Shown piece by piece: positions 9,258-21,728 of a DNA stretch of 64,000 nt. A program made the translations under genes and the position numbers. The stretch comes from Bemisia tabaci. Taxonomy: Eukaryota; Arthropoda; Insecta; Hemiptera; Aleyrodidae. Below the pieces are notes generated by a model. That model did not search any database, was not told the origin of the DNA, and was given only the letters and a program-made list of their open reading frames with translations. The DNA is taken from NCBI RefSeq assembly GCF_918797505.1, contig NC_092797.1, positions 14,397,372 through 14,461,371 of the forward strand. The letters run 5' to 3'. Within the stretch, counting starts at the first letter, position 1. Each line of letters starts with the position of its first letter.

Positions 9258-11982
9258 GTAATCAAATAACCGGCAATTAGAAATCAGATTCCAGCAGGGT
9301 GGTGCGACAGTGTTTCTGAAACTATGGACGCACCTTGAAATCAAACCTTGAAGATCCGAACTTGGAAAGTTAATAAAGCACGCGAGCTTGGGCGCGGCGG
9401 CAACGGCGCCGGAGCCGAGAAAGTTCATTCTCTCCTTTCTAAAACTCATTTATGTTTAACGATCATTCACAAGATTTACTAACTTGGTTGAGGCAGTTGA
9501 GACGAAGTTGGTTTTGTTCCGTGGAGTCTTCCTCACGGCGGCGCGCGGCGCCTGAAGATTAGCTCTCACCTATGCTCTCTTTTATTATGGCCCCGCCAGT
9601 CACTGCCGTTTAGACGATGTTCAGTTTTTAAAGCCTCGTAATACTCCTTGTGAGAACTTTCCGAAGACTTTTTAACTCTGCGCTTAGAGATTTATGTTAA
9701 GAAGCTGTATTGATTTTAAGGCCCTCTTCATGTAGCGTTTCAATGCTGCGTAACGCACATGCGAGGCCGGAGAGATATTGTTTTACCGAGTCACGCAGTC
9801 TGTACCTCGTCGTTTTCCTTACGAAAGGACAAAACTACGTTTCGATGTTGTCAAAATTCCACTCGAAAATTGCATTTGGACTTGCAAAAAGAGACTTGGG
9901 AATTTCTCACTGAATCGCTGATATTTCTTCTGATCTCAAGTAAAAATCAGTATAAGTTTCAACAAAAATTACGCCGGTACATTCTCGTGAAAACTGAGAT
10001 TACTTGAGTTAATTTTGCAACTTTGGAATAGAGTTACATTTCCTGTAACTATAGTTGAAGAACTGTCGTAAAAATTTCAGACAAAAATTGCAAGGGTACA
10101 TTCTTTAAAAAAAATTGAAATTTTTGAGTCAATTCTGGAACCTTGATATACAGTTACGTTCCTTCCTACGTGTAACGACAGATAGGTGACTAGAGCTAAT
10201 GTTGGGGGCTGTTCAAGTATTACATAAGCAACATACAAACATACAAGGAGAGGAGAAGGGTCTGAGATTGCTTTATTGGGTCTTAATCGGGGGGGGGGGG
10301 GGGGGGGGGGGTTAACACAAGTCTTAGGTAAGCCATTTTTTTTTTTTTTCTAAATAAAATTTGTGAGTGAATATAATTTGTTTCAGTAGTTACGCTAGTC
10401 ATTAGATCGTGTTCGACGAATTCCATCAACAAAAATAACACAACAAACAATTGAAAATGCGTTTAAACACTACCTTTCTATGTTCAGTTTAACTGAGATA
10501 TAGCGAAATTTGACAGAATAGTTGACGTCATTCATATTGTTTCTCAAATGGAAATTTTCCCGTCATTTTTAAACGTAAAAACATGGCGTTTGGATAGATA
10601 TTATTGAGTTCAGTTAATCAAACATCAAATCTAATCATATTACTGGTCCAACCGTAGCCCATTTCTCAATTAAAATACGTACATTTGAAGTTGAACTGTG
10701 GCCTGACCTGACCGAGGTACAAGTTACAAAGGGTGGCAACAGGCGAGGTGCGTCTCGGGTGTAAATAGGGAGCTGTTTTTCATCCTAGAAATGCATTTGG
10801 CTCTTGACACCACTCTTATCCTTTTAAAAATGACACAATGTCGAGAGTTAATCCCGAGGGAGTGACTCATTTTTCCCCGTTCTCGGCGCGGGACTCTCAA
10901 TTTAGCCAAGATTAAGCGCGTTTTTCGTAGACAAAAATCTCCCGCAAATTTTCGAAGAGTCGCGGTCTTTACGTTGAAGAGGAAGAGGAACAGACAGAGG
11001 GTAAGGAGGAGAGGCGGATATATCATCCTGGGCAAACCGAGGGAATCTTGGAGTGTAATCTGCAATCTGCATGAGTCCTCGACGAAGCTCACACCTTGAC
11101 TGATTGTGAGTTAGAAATGTCTCAAACGCTAACTTGCGTGTGGCAGTCTTCATGCATATTTGCACTTCGCGCGTGTAATCTGCATGTAGACTTATCATCG
11201 GTCCAATGGATCGTTTTCGATATTGGTTCGATGTATCGTTTGGTTCAAAACAATAGAACGTAACCTCAAACGGAAATGTTCGGATATCTGTCAGAAAAGC
11301 TAAATATGAGAAATTTCGTAGCATTATCACTACTTTTGGCCAATTAGTACTCATACGAATCTAAAATCCATCACAAAAAACCCGTTCCGTGAGATTACTC
11401 AATTGACTTTTGAGGCTATGTTTATGTTTTGAACCAATCGATTTCGATACAATCTCACCCGTTTGATGTATCGAAAACGATCTATTTCACTCGATGGTAG
11501 CATGTTGTCCTATTAGAGTAGTATCGTTTGTCTTTCGAGCCTCCCTCCTTCCCCATTTTTAACTTTATTACGACAATTTACTACTGAAGCTCTTCGACTC
11601 CCCAGATGTTTACTACGGTGCACTAGATATGGTTTGAATCCAGAATTGGACGTATTTATGCTAAAAGGAACCATGTGGATAGGGTTTGCGAGCAACATAG
11701 TTCTTTTTATCATGCATACATACGATTAATTAAGGATATTTGCAAGGTGCATTTTTAATTTAGACCCTAAAACATTAAGATGCACCTATACTCGCTGATC
11801 TTGTAAGTAGGAAATCGCAGACATTCAGCGTTCACTGATACTAGAAATAAGATATGTCTGCTAAGGAAACAAAATTAGGAATGCTTAGAATTTAATAGAT
11901 TGTGCCGATGCAATGCTTGGCATTGAGTTCGAAAATGTCCTCAGTTTTGGCCCTTACAATTATTATCCGTAAAATAGAGGTT

Positions 11983-12017
<35 letters not shown>

Positions 12018-12950
12018 AGGGGTTTCGAAGAAAATATGAGTTTACGGGGAATAGGTGTCGGACGGACAAACATTGAGTTAATTTTTGAAGTTCACTGCAA
12101 GAAGCACATAAAAATGCAGTTTCAACACAAAAAGGTTCAAGAGCGCGCCGATATCGAGGCTTGAATTACTTAGGAGTAAATCGATTTTGAAACTAAACAG
12201 AAAAATGATTAGATTCCTCGATTGCAAAGTTGGATGATTCGAAGGCGCAAAAATAGCATTTAAGGCCACTTTTGCCATCTTTGAGCTATAAAATTTGAAA
12301 ATTTGACAAAAAATTCGACTTAGAAATTAAAAGATATCCCCAGCCACCAAGTTTCACAATAATTGTCAAGATAAAATTTTAGGCCACATCCGCCGTCTTG
12401 GATTTTCTAATTTGAAAAAGAGTTGGAATTCAAGTTTCCTATAAAAAAGTACCACCTCGTACCAAATTTCACAAAAATCGAGAGAACAGAAACCGCATAT
12501 CGTAGGATCAATAGGACTCTAAACAGCGGTGAACGGTACCAGTCAATTTGCACACGTTGAAGCGCCTTCAATTACGTCTGATACTTTGCAATACTTCTGT
12601 GGTGGAATAGTTGCTCACAGCGCCTGCAGCAGTGTCGCTTCGATTCGATGGTAGATGATAACGATTAGCGCTGAGTTTACACTATAGTACGTGCGGAGTT
12701 GCACATTCCCTCATCACCAACGGTGCGGCAAAACACTTGCAAACCTCAATTTGCGGCGTTGCAAGTTTTCATGGCTTATTTTATATGGGTAAACCAACAT
12801 GAGCCTTTAAAATCTGCCGTTGGAGCTACGCTATCACAAATGACGTAGATTGTTATCTTTTTAAAAAATTCAAGGTATAGACATGACTGGTTTGCGTAAC
12901 GCTATCCATTCGGACTGCACTTTGCAAAAAAGCAACGACTATTTTTGGCT
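9258..12950. other. Long non-coding stretch, no gene seen
   Basis: No ORF here has a recognisable domain; the two overlapping minus-strand frames at 10724-11354 (122 and 150 residues) look like chance frames. Landmarks: a G-run at about 10291-10310 following GGGGGCTGTTCAAGTATTAC, possibly a MITE remnant; an A-run at about 11988-12015; and, at about 12230-12480, diverged units with GCCACTTTTGCCATCTT / GCCACATCCGCCGTCTTG similar in style to the unit of the palindrome at 1-884. Confidence 0.45.
11643..11715. repeat. Degenerate short hairpin of the GGACGTATTT family
   Basis: TTGGACGTATTTATGCTAAA then GGAACCATG, with a partial inverse CATAGTTCTTTTTATCATG at about 11696-11714. A cleaner version lies at 61957-62034, and single arms are seen near 46996. 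It is a MITE remnant. Confidence 0.55.
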
Positions 12951-12964
12951 CATTGACGAAAGCA

Positions 12965-13052
12965 CACATCTACTTAGGGAAATTAATGGCACACATGTTT
13001 TGAAAGTGAGCTGGGAATGACTGCTTTATTGCAAAATGTACTCCATTTAAAG
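12965..13052 (+). repeat. Dispersed core J, copy 2
   Basis: TTAGGGAAATTAATGGCACA followed by TTGAAAGTGAGCTGGGAAT and ATTGCAAAATGTACTCC: the same three blocks as at 5430-5525, diverged. Confidence 0.5.
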
Positions 13053-13316
13053 TTCTGCCTCGCGTCTTTTAGCGTTAACTGCATTTCTAGGATTATAAAA
13101 AACGAACATGAAAATTTTCTTATCTATCGATCATAGAACTTCCTCATCCTTCCTTCGAAATTTCCTTATCATCGATTTGTTTTCAATCAACCATGTACAC
13201 CTCTGCATTTACTAATAATTATACCCCTGAGGATTATCTACCGATCAAAAGGCTTAAGGTAATAAAAATGTAACACAATTTCATTTTTGAAAATGCGCAG
13301 TTATTTAGCTATAATT

Positions 13317-13542
13317 CACTGGAAAAAAACACATTGGATCTGGAGTCTAGACTCTTAAAAACATGAACAAGAAAAAATACTTTTGATTCAATCAGATTTA
13401 AGCTTAAATCAAGAACTAAGCCTCTTAATCTGAGCGGATTTCCTTTTGACTTTAAGCTTAGTTCTGATTGAATCAAGAGTCCTTTTTCTTGTCAATATTT
13501 TCAACAGTCTAGACTCTAGATCCAATGTATTTTTTTCCAGTG
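13317..13542. mobile_element. Foldback MITE M, copy 2
   Basis: CACTGGAAAAAAACACATTG at the left and the inverse CCAATGTATTTTTTTCCAGT at the right, with TT on both sides (13315-13316, 13543-13544). It is a 226-bp near-complete inverted repeat, as in copies 1, 3 and 4. Confidence 0.9.
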
Positions 13543-13588
13543 TTACTTTGTTATTATTATCATTGATCATAGAACTGTACTGAATTGC

Positions 13589-13858
13589 ATGCGTCGACTC
13601 TTTCCTTCAACCGGCGTGAACGGGGAAACCTCCTCAAGGGCCTTGGGTCAATTTTTCATCCCCAAAGAGACCTTCCCTTCCGTGCGAATTTACTCACTCG
13701 GTGTGAAATTCGGAATAAAATACAGGGAGAATTTGAAGCGGGGTGCGATAAAAGCTCCCTTTTATCACCTGTCACTAGGAACAAGGTGGCTTCACCGAGC
13801 GACGAGGCTGAACTGTCAAGAGACACGAGTTCCGCATATTGAGCAGATCCTGGGGTGA
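13589..13858 (+). CDS. Possible exon or chance ORF, unrecognised
   Basis: An 89-residue open frame (overlapped by an 85-residue frame at 13585-13842), followed at its end by a good 5' splice donor context, CTGGG|GTGAGT. The translation is rich in basic residues and has no domain I know. Two frames open at once suggest base composition and not selection. It could be an untranslated or coding exon of an unknown gene; I give it little weight. Confidence 0.12.
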   Translation: MRRLFPSTGVNGETSSRALGQFFIPKETFPSVRIYSLGVKFGIKYRENLKRGAIKAPFYHLSLGTRWLHRATRLNCQETRVPHIEQILG

Positions 13859-13859
13859 G

Positions 13860-15749
13860 TCAACAAGTAGTGCAGGTGAAACTTCGTGAAATTTGACAAG
13901 TCTTCCCTTCGACCACACTAGGGCCTTCATCCACGTTTGTCGAATATTAATGCTCCCAATAAGTTGTTAAGCGTTGTTAAAGTCAACAAAACAGCATCGG
14001 TCAATGAAAACGCTCAGCGGTGAATACGTAGATTTTCATCGGGTTTTCGGACAAACATGCCTAAAGCTTTCAAATGCCTTCCACTTAATTTCAAAATAAT
14101 GTCGACACAAGCCTTCTAGATTAGAAATAATTAAAATTCCTTATGTTCTTCAAATGCCCAACAAAATTTCTTCAAGTTTTGAAGTTCGGATGAATTAAAA
14201 TCAATTAATTTACTGCCTAGCGTTTTCATGGGTTGAGCCTGTATTGATGATTTCAACGAAGCACCTATAGATTGAACAAGTGTCAGCTCTGAATCTGAGT
14301 GTAAGTCTGAATGTTGAATTGTTTTAAATCAAAGTTATGCATTCCTCCCGCTGAAAGTTACTTTAACGATTTCTCTCGTGAGAGCTTTTATTTAGTGTTG
14401 GTGTCGAATAAAAAATAAAAATCCTGCTTACTGTGAATTTACTACTTTTTAAGAACACACCTTTTTACTCCATTAGATGCTATACGGCTATTGCAGTAAA
14501 ATCGGTGTAAAAAATTCTAAGAAATCCAAAAACTTTTTACGTTATCAAAAGAGGTAGGACTGCTCGATTTACAACATGCTTTCATCGAAAGATATGATAA
14601 CAATGAACACACACGAAATGTTGTACTGCATGACACTTTGAAGTTCTAAATATGTGTTTTAACGGTGGTAAACTGATGATGATTTTTTCTTGGCAGTTCT
14701 TAGATCATCAGTTGTAGTAAAGCTGATGGGAGTTTGAAGCAATATGCGATTACTTGTCATGCTTTTTGGGCTTTGTGAAAAACTGAAAAATAAGAAACCT
14801 TTTTAGGTAACCAGTCAATTTAAGAGTCCAAGGTCACCTGCCTCAATGAAAATTCAAGTGCATCGGTAAATTATTTACTCAGCATAAACAAGTCGTACCG
14901 CAGTCGAAACCAATACAATTCCTATTCTTCATTACAGTCTGTGACGTAGAATGTTTTGCAGGTTCAATTTTTCATCGAACCGATATTACGTGCCCGTGGG
15001 TACTCAAGTTGAGCGAATGAAAACCGAGCGATTTTTGCATCTACTCTCCATATAAATTTTCACTCCCTCTTCCCTTACCTAGAGGAGTTTCAATAGCGAC
15101 TTTGGAAAACGATTTTTCCATCTATTCCGACTATATTAACAGACTGTATATCCCTCGTCAGCATTGTCTTAAAAATTTCCATTCTTTGCGCGCGTACGAA
15201 CTAGACAGGGTTGCCAGGTCATCGGAAAATTCAACGACGCACGGAACGGTTTAAGTGATTACGTCATAGCTCTTCAACGTCGCAACGCCGGCCTCCTCCT
15301 CTTTCAAATAAAGAGGCAGCCCGAACGAAAATAAAAGAAGGAAAGGTTTTCTCCTGAGTTACGTTCCTGATAAACATACAAGCGGGGAATGTTGAGGATA
15401 TGAAGATCTAGGAGCTGCTTGCCTCCGAGGGAAAAGCAATATAAATGCAGATATGGGCATTGCTATAAAAAGCTAATTTAACCAGTGAATTTCATAAAAT
15501 ACGCCTTTTCTGGATTTGATAATATCCTCTGATACGGCAGGCGCGGAAAGCTGATTTAATATTGGGGAGTAATAAATGCGCCGAGTCAAAGCCGAAATGA
15601 AACGGTTTGTCACCCGCGGGCCCCGCCTATGACCCTCGCAAGATCATCGAGCAAATTTCACTGGAGCGTCTTTTGCTGGCTGTTGTTATGCTCTTTATCT
15701 TTACCTTGGAAGCATCGAAGAATCTTTGTCAAGTGATACGAGTGCCCGA
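13860..15749. other. Non-coding stretch, no gene seen
   Basis: AT-rich, non-repetitive within this window. Around 15360-15600 it contains AT motifs such as GCAATATAAATGCAG and GCTATAAAAAGC that could be promoter-like, but with no coding sequence after them. The 91-residue ORF at 15607-15882 runs into an inverted repeat and is not convincing. Confidence 0.4.
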
Positions 15750-16460
15750 ATATTTACAGAAAAAAAACAGCTTTGCGCTAAACCCTTACACTTTAGATCA
15801 AATAGCGCCAACTACAGCCTGGAGGGCTGGACCCTACAATGGAGATGTTGCATGTGTGAGGGATTTCCGATTTGACCATTGATTCTTATGTAAAAGTTCG
15901 CGAGAAACACGATGGTGCCACTGGTTTTCTCTGAACTCAACTCCCAAGCTCAAAAAAAGCTCTCGAGTTGAGGCCAAAATGGAGGGGATACCCAACGCTA
16001 TCCTGAGAGTCCACCTCTACATCAAGACGAACTCTCCATGCGAAGATAGGGAGCAAAATGCATTGACAGGGCTGCCACCTTATTTGGGGACTCTTGAACT
16101 GAAATCACGGCATCACTGCTAATGTCTTTGCTCCCTATCTTTGCATGGAGAGTTCGTCTTGATGTAGAGGTGGACTCTCAGGGTAGGGTGGGATATCCCC
16201 TCCATTTTGGCCTCACTTTGAGAGCTTTTTTTAAGCCTGGGAGATGATTTCAGATAAAACCAGTGGCCACATCGTGTTTCTCGCGAACTTGTACATAAGA
16301 ATCAATAGTCAAATCGCAAATCCCTCACACATGCAACATCTGCACTGTGGGGCTGAATGGACCCTAAAGCTGTAGGGCTCAGTACTACTGCCTGTAGTTG
16401 GTGCAATTTTACTTAAAGCGTTAGGGCTCAGCGCTACGTTGTTTTTCCCGTATTCGCTAT
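15750..16460. mobile_element. Outer foldback element enclosing MITE N copy 1
   Basis: Left arm 15750-15832 and right arm about 16365-16460 are inverted: CCAACTACAGCCTG at 15808 pairs with TGCCTGTAGTTGG at 16389, and GCGCTAAACCCTT pairs with GTTAGGGCTCAGCGC; GCCCGAATAT pairs with CGTATTCGC. Copy 1 of N lies between the arms. The arms are clearly diverged (older) relative to the inner element. Confidence 0.75.
15839..16345. mobile_element. Foldback MITE N, copy 1
   Basis: A ~507-bp element: ATGGAGATGTTGCATGTGTG at the left, inverse CACACATGCAACATCTGCA at the right; the arms contain CGATGGTGCCACTGGTTTTC and GTCCACCTCTACATCAAGAC, inverted in the second half. The centre (about 16060-16120) is not paired. 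Copies: 24157-24656 and 62929-63435. Non-coding. Confidence 0.9.
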
Positions 16461-17195
16461 TAGGGGTGGAGTAATCGGTCGAGTTTCATTCGCAACCTTG
16501 TGAAATCAAGGAGATCTTTTTGAGTCTCCGCGAGATGAAATTTAATGAATCACTGGAAAAGGTCAGGATTTGAGCACCTTGTTCATAGAAGCGACATTGA
16601 GGGGAGAGACTGGAGGTCGAACTATATCCTTACCTGAATTTCACACTTGACCATGATTTACAGAGAATATGTTTGATTTCGTTCACATAGAATTTTTTTG
16701 AGGATTGAGATTTGTAATGAAATTCTCGGCTCTTGGTGAGTTATAATTTTTGAATGAGCATTCTGTCTTCAGCTTTTCAAATTATAAGCCACGCTTTTTA
16801 TTGCCGTAAGGTGGAGAGGGGTGGTGGTCGATTGGGTGTTGGATGTGGTGTCAAAAGTTCTTGACTTCTTTTACCTTCTTTAATTTTTAAGTAAAATTTT
16901 CTGTAAATGAACCCTATGTTGCTTTCATTTTCTCCGGAGTGTCTGCGGGCCCCGCAGACTAGTTTTTTAGGATTTTTAAGGAATAGAATCGATTTTTGTT
17001 TTGTTTTGTTTTGTGCACTCCCTGGAAACTAAGTTAACGTCAAAGCCCTTCGTAAAAAAGAAATGTTGAGAAAAGAAGAAAATTTCTGAAACCGATTACC
17101 GATTCCTCCGACTGTTCTCAGACCGGTATTGGTGATTTCAGGTTGACTCAGGCCTTAGACACCATGGACCATAGAGTCGGGCCGCTTAGCAGTCC
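16461..17195. other. Non-coding stretch with one perfect short hairpin
   Basis: No gene seen. GTCTGCGG-GCC-CCGCAGAC at 16937-16955 is an 8-bp perfect stem with a 3-base loop. A partial M-type TIR start (CACTGGAAAAGG) lies near 16552. Confidence 0.45.
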
Positions 17196-17744
17196 TTCTA
17201 GAGTCCTCCTATAGGGAGAGTTAAGACAAGTTACCTCATGGATGTCACAAATTGAAAACGATGAACTTTTATGTGGAATCTTTGATACAGTCGTTCCCGA
17301 ATTCTCCTCCGTTCCTTCTCGCACTCCACTTGTTCTCTGACATGCCCCAAATCCTCCAGTCCATTCCAGCTTACAATCTTTGCGACCGGTGAAAATGTAA
17401 TCGAGGAGCTTTCTGGAAAAAGGGCACATGGCAAAAAATTGCGTTTGAGAGAAATGCATTTGAATTTTTGGTCATTACTCTATGGTCACTGACAGTGACT
17501 TCCGTTCGAAATCGGGAGTCCAAGCTAGCTGCGATGAAAGGTACCATCAGTGGCCAGAAATTAATAATGGAAACTTGAAATGCATTTTTCTCAAACGCTA
17601 TTTTTTGCTATGTGCCCTTTTCCCGGAAAGCTCCTCAATCTTTTTTCCAGTTTGCAATGAAGGGGCCTAAAATACTGGAGCCAATCAGAGATAGATTCCT
17701 TATGTCTTAACTCTTGGTATAAAAGAACTCTAAGAGGAATCAAA
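17196..17744. mobile_element. ~550-bp foldback element
   Basis: Outer ends pair as CTAGAGTCCTCCTATAGGG and CTTGGTATAAAAGAACTCTA, with GAGAGTTAAGACAAG inverse to TATGTCTTAACTC. Inner arms pair strongly: CTTTCTGGAAAAAGGGCACA (17407) with TGTGCCCTTTTCCCGGAAAG (17611), and TGCGTTTGAGAGAAATGCAT with ATGCATTTTTCTCAAACGC. The ORFs at 17148-17670 are shadows of this repeat. Confidence 0.85.
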
Positions 17745-17859
17745 ATCCTCTCTTTCCAAATTCGATCCAATTAAGTGAACATCCTCGAATCCGGCGACTA
17801 AAACTCGGGGTGGCACCCGAACTCAGAGAGAGGGTCCAGAGGAGGGGGCGCTTAAATTG

Positions 17860-18255
17860 AGCGGACACTCCATAGCGGGGTGGGCACCAGGGGGGAGGGG
17901 GCACCTTAAGACACCAGCGTATCCGGACCCGGGAAGATCGGAGCGGGCCCCAGGTGCTCATAACTCAAGCGCCGCGCCACCGTCGCGGTTGACAAAACAA
18001 GGGTCTGCTCCTTTATTTCCCGAACAATGCGCTAATGAGGAAATATAAGTTATCGTCAGGTTCGATTCGATCGCGATTAATCCGGGCCCGGGATGAATGA
18101 GCCGCGAGCGGCGGGTTGCCGCGCTGCCGGGCGTTCCCCCGCCGACCACGTTGCCACGTCGCGTCGCTGGGAGAGTCCCCTCTGTGCGGTCGGGGGACTC
18201 CGTGCGCTTTCGACGGATCTGGGAGCGGTGGCCGGTACATAATAGAGTTGGTTTT
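17860..18255. promoter_or_regulatory. CpG-rich island, candidate regulatory DNA
   Basis: Dense CG content (GAGCCGCGAGCGGCGGG near 18099; GTTGCCACGTCGCGTCGCTG near 18149) with embedded AT motifs (GCGATTAATCCGGG). Long overlapping ORFs on both strands (63-103 residues) are the usual effect of few stop codons in GC-rich DNA; none shows a domain. Not repeated elsewhere in the window. Confidence 0.3.
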
Positions 18256-18489
18256 GGCAGTGATTAACTGTTATTTGTATTCTTCTCGAGCGTTCCCACG
18301 CTGTATCGGTGCTGCCAGATCGACCACGAATCTCTCGACCACAGAACTCTTGTTGAGTGGAGAGTAGACCACTATGCTGCCACGACAAGCAAGAACGCTG
18401 GAGGAGCCTTCAGACATCGTCAAAGTTCCTTTTATAAAATACACATTCTCCGGAAAATGTGTGTCCACTTACCTCCAAATTTTTTAGAG
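18256..18489 (-). other. Unassigned stretch with a splice-donor-like and TATA-like motif
   Basis: On the minus strand, GGAGGTAAGTGG (about 18466-18477) is a strong 5' splice-site match, and TTTTATAAAAGGAAC (about 18424-18438) resembles a TATA box. A 65-residue frame at 18271-18468 has no known domain. The order of the signals (donor upstream of the TATA-like motif) does not make a simple gene model, so these may be coincidence. Confidence 0.15.
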
Positions 18490-18625
18490 AATTTTCTCCA
18501 CAATCTAATCTGAAGCACCAAAAATTTTCAAGGAAAAATATTCATAACTTACGAAAAATATATAATTTTTATTGGAAGATATTTGGCAACACTTGAATGT
18601 CCAGAAGGCTTTCTTACTTAGCATG
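18490..18625. repeat. Half-copy relic of MITE D
   Basis: TTTGGCAACACTTGAATGTC and TTACTTAGCATGCCAGTA match the right half of family D (TTTGGCAACGCCTGAAGGTT and CCTTAGCACGGCAG at 21680-21728). The left TIR is not found. Confidence 0.5.
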
Positions 18626-20435
18626 CCAGTAAAAGGTATCCTAAGGATGAACAGCCAGACAGGAGCTATGAATAAAAAAACTCCTCCTCTTTTCTGAAAA
18701 GTTGTATCACAAAAGTACCCCGATCGAAGCAAAGCTCGTAATTTTCGTGATAGTCATCAAGATTATGAATTTTAAGGACATTCTCAGACTATAACTTGTA
18801 TGAACTAGCTTAACCTCAAAGTTTCCACCATTCAAGATCTCAAAAATATCGAAATCTTAATTTAAAGTAGGATTTTGAAAGTTTGAAGGGAGTGTCTTAG
18901 CACCGGCTGGGTGTATCTTAGGAATTAAATGTGTAGAAGAGGGGAGTATCGTTTTGATCCATAGGACACTTATTTTGTTGCTGCTCATTTTCATTATGTT
19001 TTATCACTAGGAATTATTTTTACTATTATGGGTGGGGTTATTTATTGATTTCATCTAATTTTAGGTTCCTGCACTATGGCCGTTACACTGGGGCACTCTA
19101 CAGACAGTTTAAGGATTAAATACCACGTACAAGGTAAGCAAAATCGCAATCAACACCTCTCACAGAATACGTCCCGTGAATACGTGTCCCGAATTTCCAT
19201 TCTCAATACAAAATTTCCACTCACTACAAAAACGAACGCCAGTTTGAGTCAAATCTGTCACAGAAAATAAATTTACGGTGTCAAATAAATGTGAAGATCA
19301 GTTTTAGAAAAATCCTCTTCTTATGATGTATAGTACTTACACTACTGTGCGTTCTACAGTGCACTATTCACAGCACATACTGAAATAAAATTTTGTGCCC
19401 GACTTGGCTTCAGAGGGCTTCGTTTTTTTGGCGAATCGGATGTTTGCATCCGTGAATACAGAAAACGCTGATTTCTCACTAACAATTTGAGTTGGGACCT
19501 TGGGCATGTTTTTATCTGCTATTTCGATAAATGTTGATGAGAGGACATGCATTGCGTGGTGCTTGATTTCATAGTGGCGCCTCGGCACAAAGGTACATGT
19601 TAAATCAACCATCAATAACAGACGTTGTTGCATCAATTTTGGTAATTCATAGGGTTTGAACATTATGGCAAAATGAAGTTCTTCCATACACCGAAAATGT
19701 TTGATTTATTCTTTAAATATTTTATAAGATTTCAGCAGAAACTCGGTGGACTTCCTTAGAAGCGGCTTCTATCTTCTCCGATATAACCTCAACTTTTAAA
19801 GCTTTTTCTGAACTTCTCGGTCTGATTTTTTAAGAGGTCAGTGGCAAAATGATGTTTCCTGCGAAATTTTATAGTGAAAGATACGGATAAACAAAAAATC
19901 CTGGCTTCAAGCAGCCTGAGCTATGTCCGTGGCAACTACAGCTAATGATTTGGGATTTAAAATGATAATTTCAAGATAATTGTAAATCCGCGAAGAACAT
20001 ATCACTGGAAAAACTGCAGATTTATCAAGGAGTGACCTAAAGCAACCGCATTTGGCATTACTCTTTGGTACACGTGCAAAGCCGCTTTACTTGGGTTTTT
20101 AAATGATGCAACTATTCGGCACCTGAAGCCACGCTGGGAAGTATCACAGCGCGATGAAGGCGTTTCATATGCGTCGTCATTCTGCCTTGCTTTATCGCCA
20201 GTACTTTTGATTCACATAACTGATTCTCTGTGGGCACAGGACATTTTGGTGCATTATCGCGAATAATCGAGATTCCTTTATGTCTCGTTTCGCCACATTG
20301 CAAATTTTTCACACATTTTTTTTATTTAAAGGATAAATGACATTCGTTTATAATTTGTGGGATTTTAGGGGAATTTTCGGACCTTTTAGAAAAAATATTA
20401 AAATAATCGTCAAAAGATGACTTCGTTTTTCCGAA
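18626..20435. other. Non-coding stretch, no gene seen
   Basis: AT-rich and unique within the window. The longest frame is 107 residues (minus strand, 19364-19687) and shows no domain, signal peptide or splice context that would support it. Confidence 0.4.
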
Positions 20436-20680
20436 AAAAAAAAAGATGGAAATCGGAAAAAAGAGAAAAAAGAAGAAGGAGAAGGCGAAAGCGAAAAGAA
20501 GAAGAATGAAAAGTAAAAAAAGATAATAAGAGAGGAAAAAGTAGAGATAAAAAAAAGAGAGAGAAACAGTTGGACCGAATGGTCCTATCTTCTTAGGAGA
20601 AAGGGGAAATTATTTGAGAAGAAAGAAGAGAAAAAAAGCAGAAAAGGAGAGAGAAGCAAAAGAAGAAATGGAAAAGGTCA
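20436..20680. repeat. Purine-rich (GA/A) tract
   Basis: About 245 bases that are almost entirely A and G on the plus strand, broken only at about 20570-20600 by a short mixed stretch (CCGAATGGTCCTATC). It could adopt non-B structure. No coding content. Confidence 0.8.
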
Positions 20681-20689
20681 ATCGAAACG

Positions 20690-21240
20690 ATCCCTGTTTA
20701 TTGCGGCGGTAGATCCTGGTAACTGAATCAATTAATGAAATGATCAATATTTAGATAAAATTGCGGAGCATCCAGACCCGTGACTTCAGTCACGAGCTTT
20801 TCGCCAGTAATGAAGAAACTGGATGCCTCAGTTCCACCATGGATCTAGGCAACAGTGCAGTCCCCGGTCCGTCTGAATGATGAATGCGCCTTGTCAAAAC
20901 TCTGCTTACAATGTAATTTCATTTAAATGTCTTTTGTGTGAGCTACCAAACTTGAGATACACGCCGCAGGCTGTAAGTGATTATTTCGAACCGCGAAGAG
21001 CGCCATGCAAAAATTTGATCCTGATCCTGTTGATTCGGGCGCTTCATAATAGAATTCGTCATTCGATTTGAATCCATTGTCGGAGCCCCGCCGAAAGATA
21101 TTGCATTTCTTCCGTTTAATTTAACGTTATTATTTCTCTTGAAAGGCTGGATGATTGTTTGCGTCTCTGAAATGAAGTTCCTGCCGGAGTCGGGGTTTTT
21201 TAATTCAAACATCTATTCCTGCGTAAAATATTGCGAGAAA
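20690..21240. other. Unique mixed-composition stretch, possible regulatory DNA
   Basis: Less AT-rich than its surroundings, with spaced homeodomain-type motifs (CAATTAATGAAATG near 20730, CCGTTTAATTTAACG near 21112, TTTTTTAATTC near 21196) and no repeat copy in the window. ORFs on both strands are short and unrelated to known proteins. A conserved non-coding element is possible. Confidence 0.2.
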
Positions 21241-21479
21241 GGGGATGATGCAACTGTTTTTTTTTTTATTATTTTTTTTTTTTAAAATCAACTTCCGCAC
21301 CCAAGGAAAACTGAGGCAGCACTGGAAGAGTGCCCATGTTGTATCAGAGAGTTCACCTCCTTATTTCGTCAGAATCTCAATCAAGAGGTTTGGAGGAATG
21401 TTTGATGTAGTTAGACACATTTTGGTTGCATCAAGTCAGTCATATCGTCGCATGGTGTGATGATTAAATGTTAGGTAAT

Positions 21480-21728
21480 CTGCCGTGCTAAGGAAGAACG
21501 CTTTCTGAACATTTACGCGTTGCCAAATTTCCTCCGGTTAAATGCTCATTCTTGAGGAAAGTTATGAATGTTTTTCCTTTTTTCAGGAACTTAAGGTGAA
21601 ATTGCAAACAATATTTTCTGAAAAACTCGGAGAAAAATATTCATAAGTTTACCAGGGAATTCGTGTTTTATCGAAGGAAATTTGGCAACGCCTGAAGGTT
21701 CATACGGCGTTCTTCCTTAGCACGGCAG
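21480..21728. mobile_element. MITE D, copy 2, with TAAT target duplication
   Basis: Ends CTGCCGTGCTAAGGAAGAAC and GTTCTTCCTTAGCACGGCAG are a perfect inverted pair. Flanked by TAAT at 21476-21479 and 21729-21732. The cleanest copy of the family (249 bp). Confidence 0.93.

Noticed and set aside
10724..11354. Minus-strand frames of 122 and 150 residues
   Set aside because: They overlap each other in different frames and have no recognisable motif.
17860..18388. Overlapping long frames on both strands
   Set aside because: GC-rich DNA with few stop codons; no domain, and frames overlap head-on.
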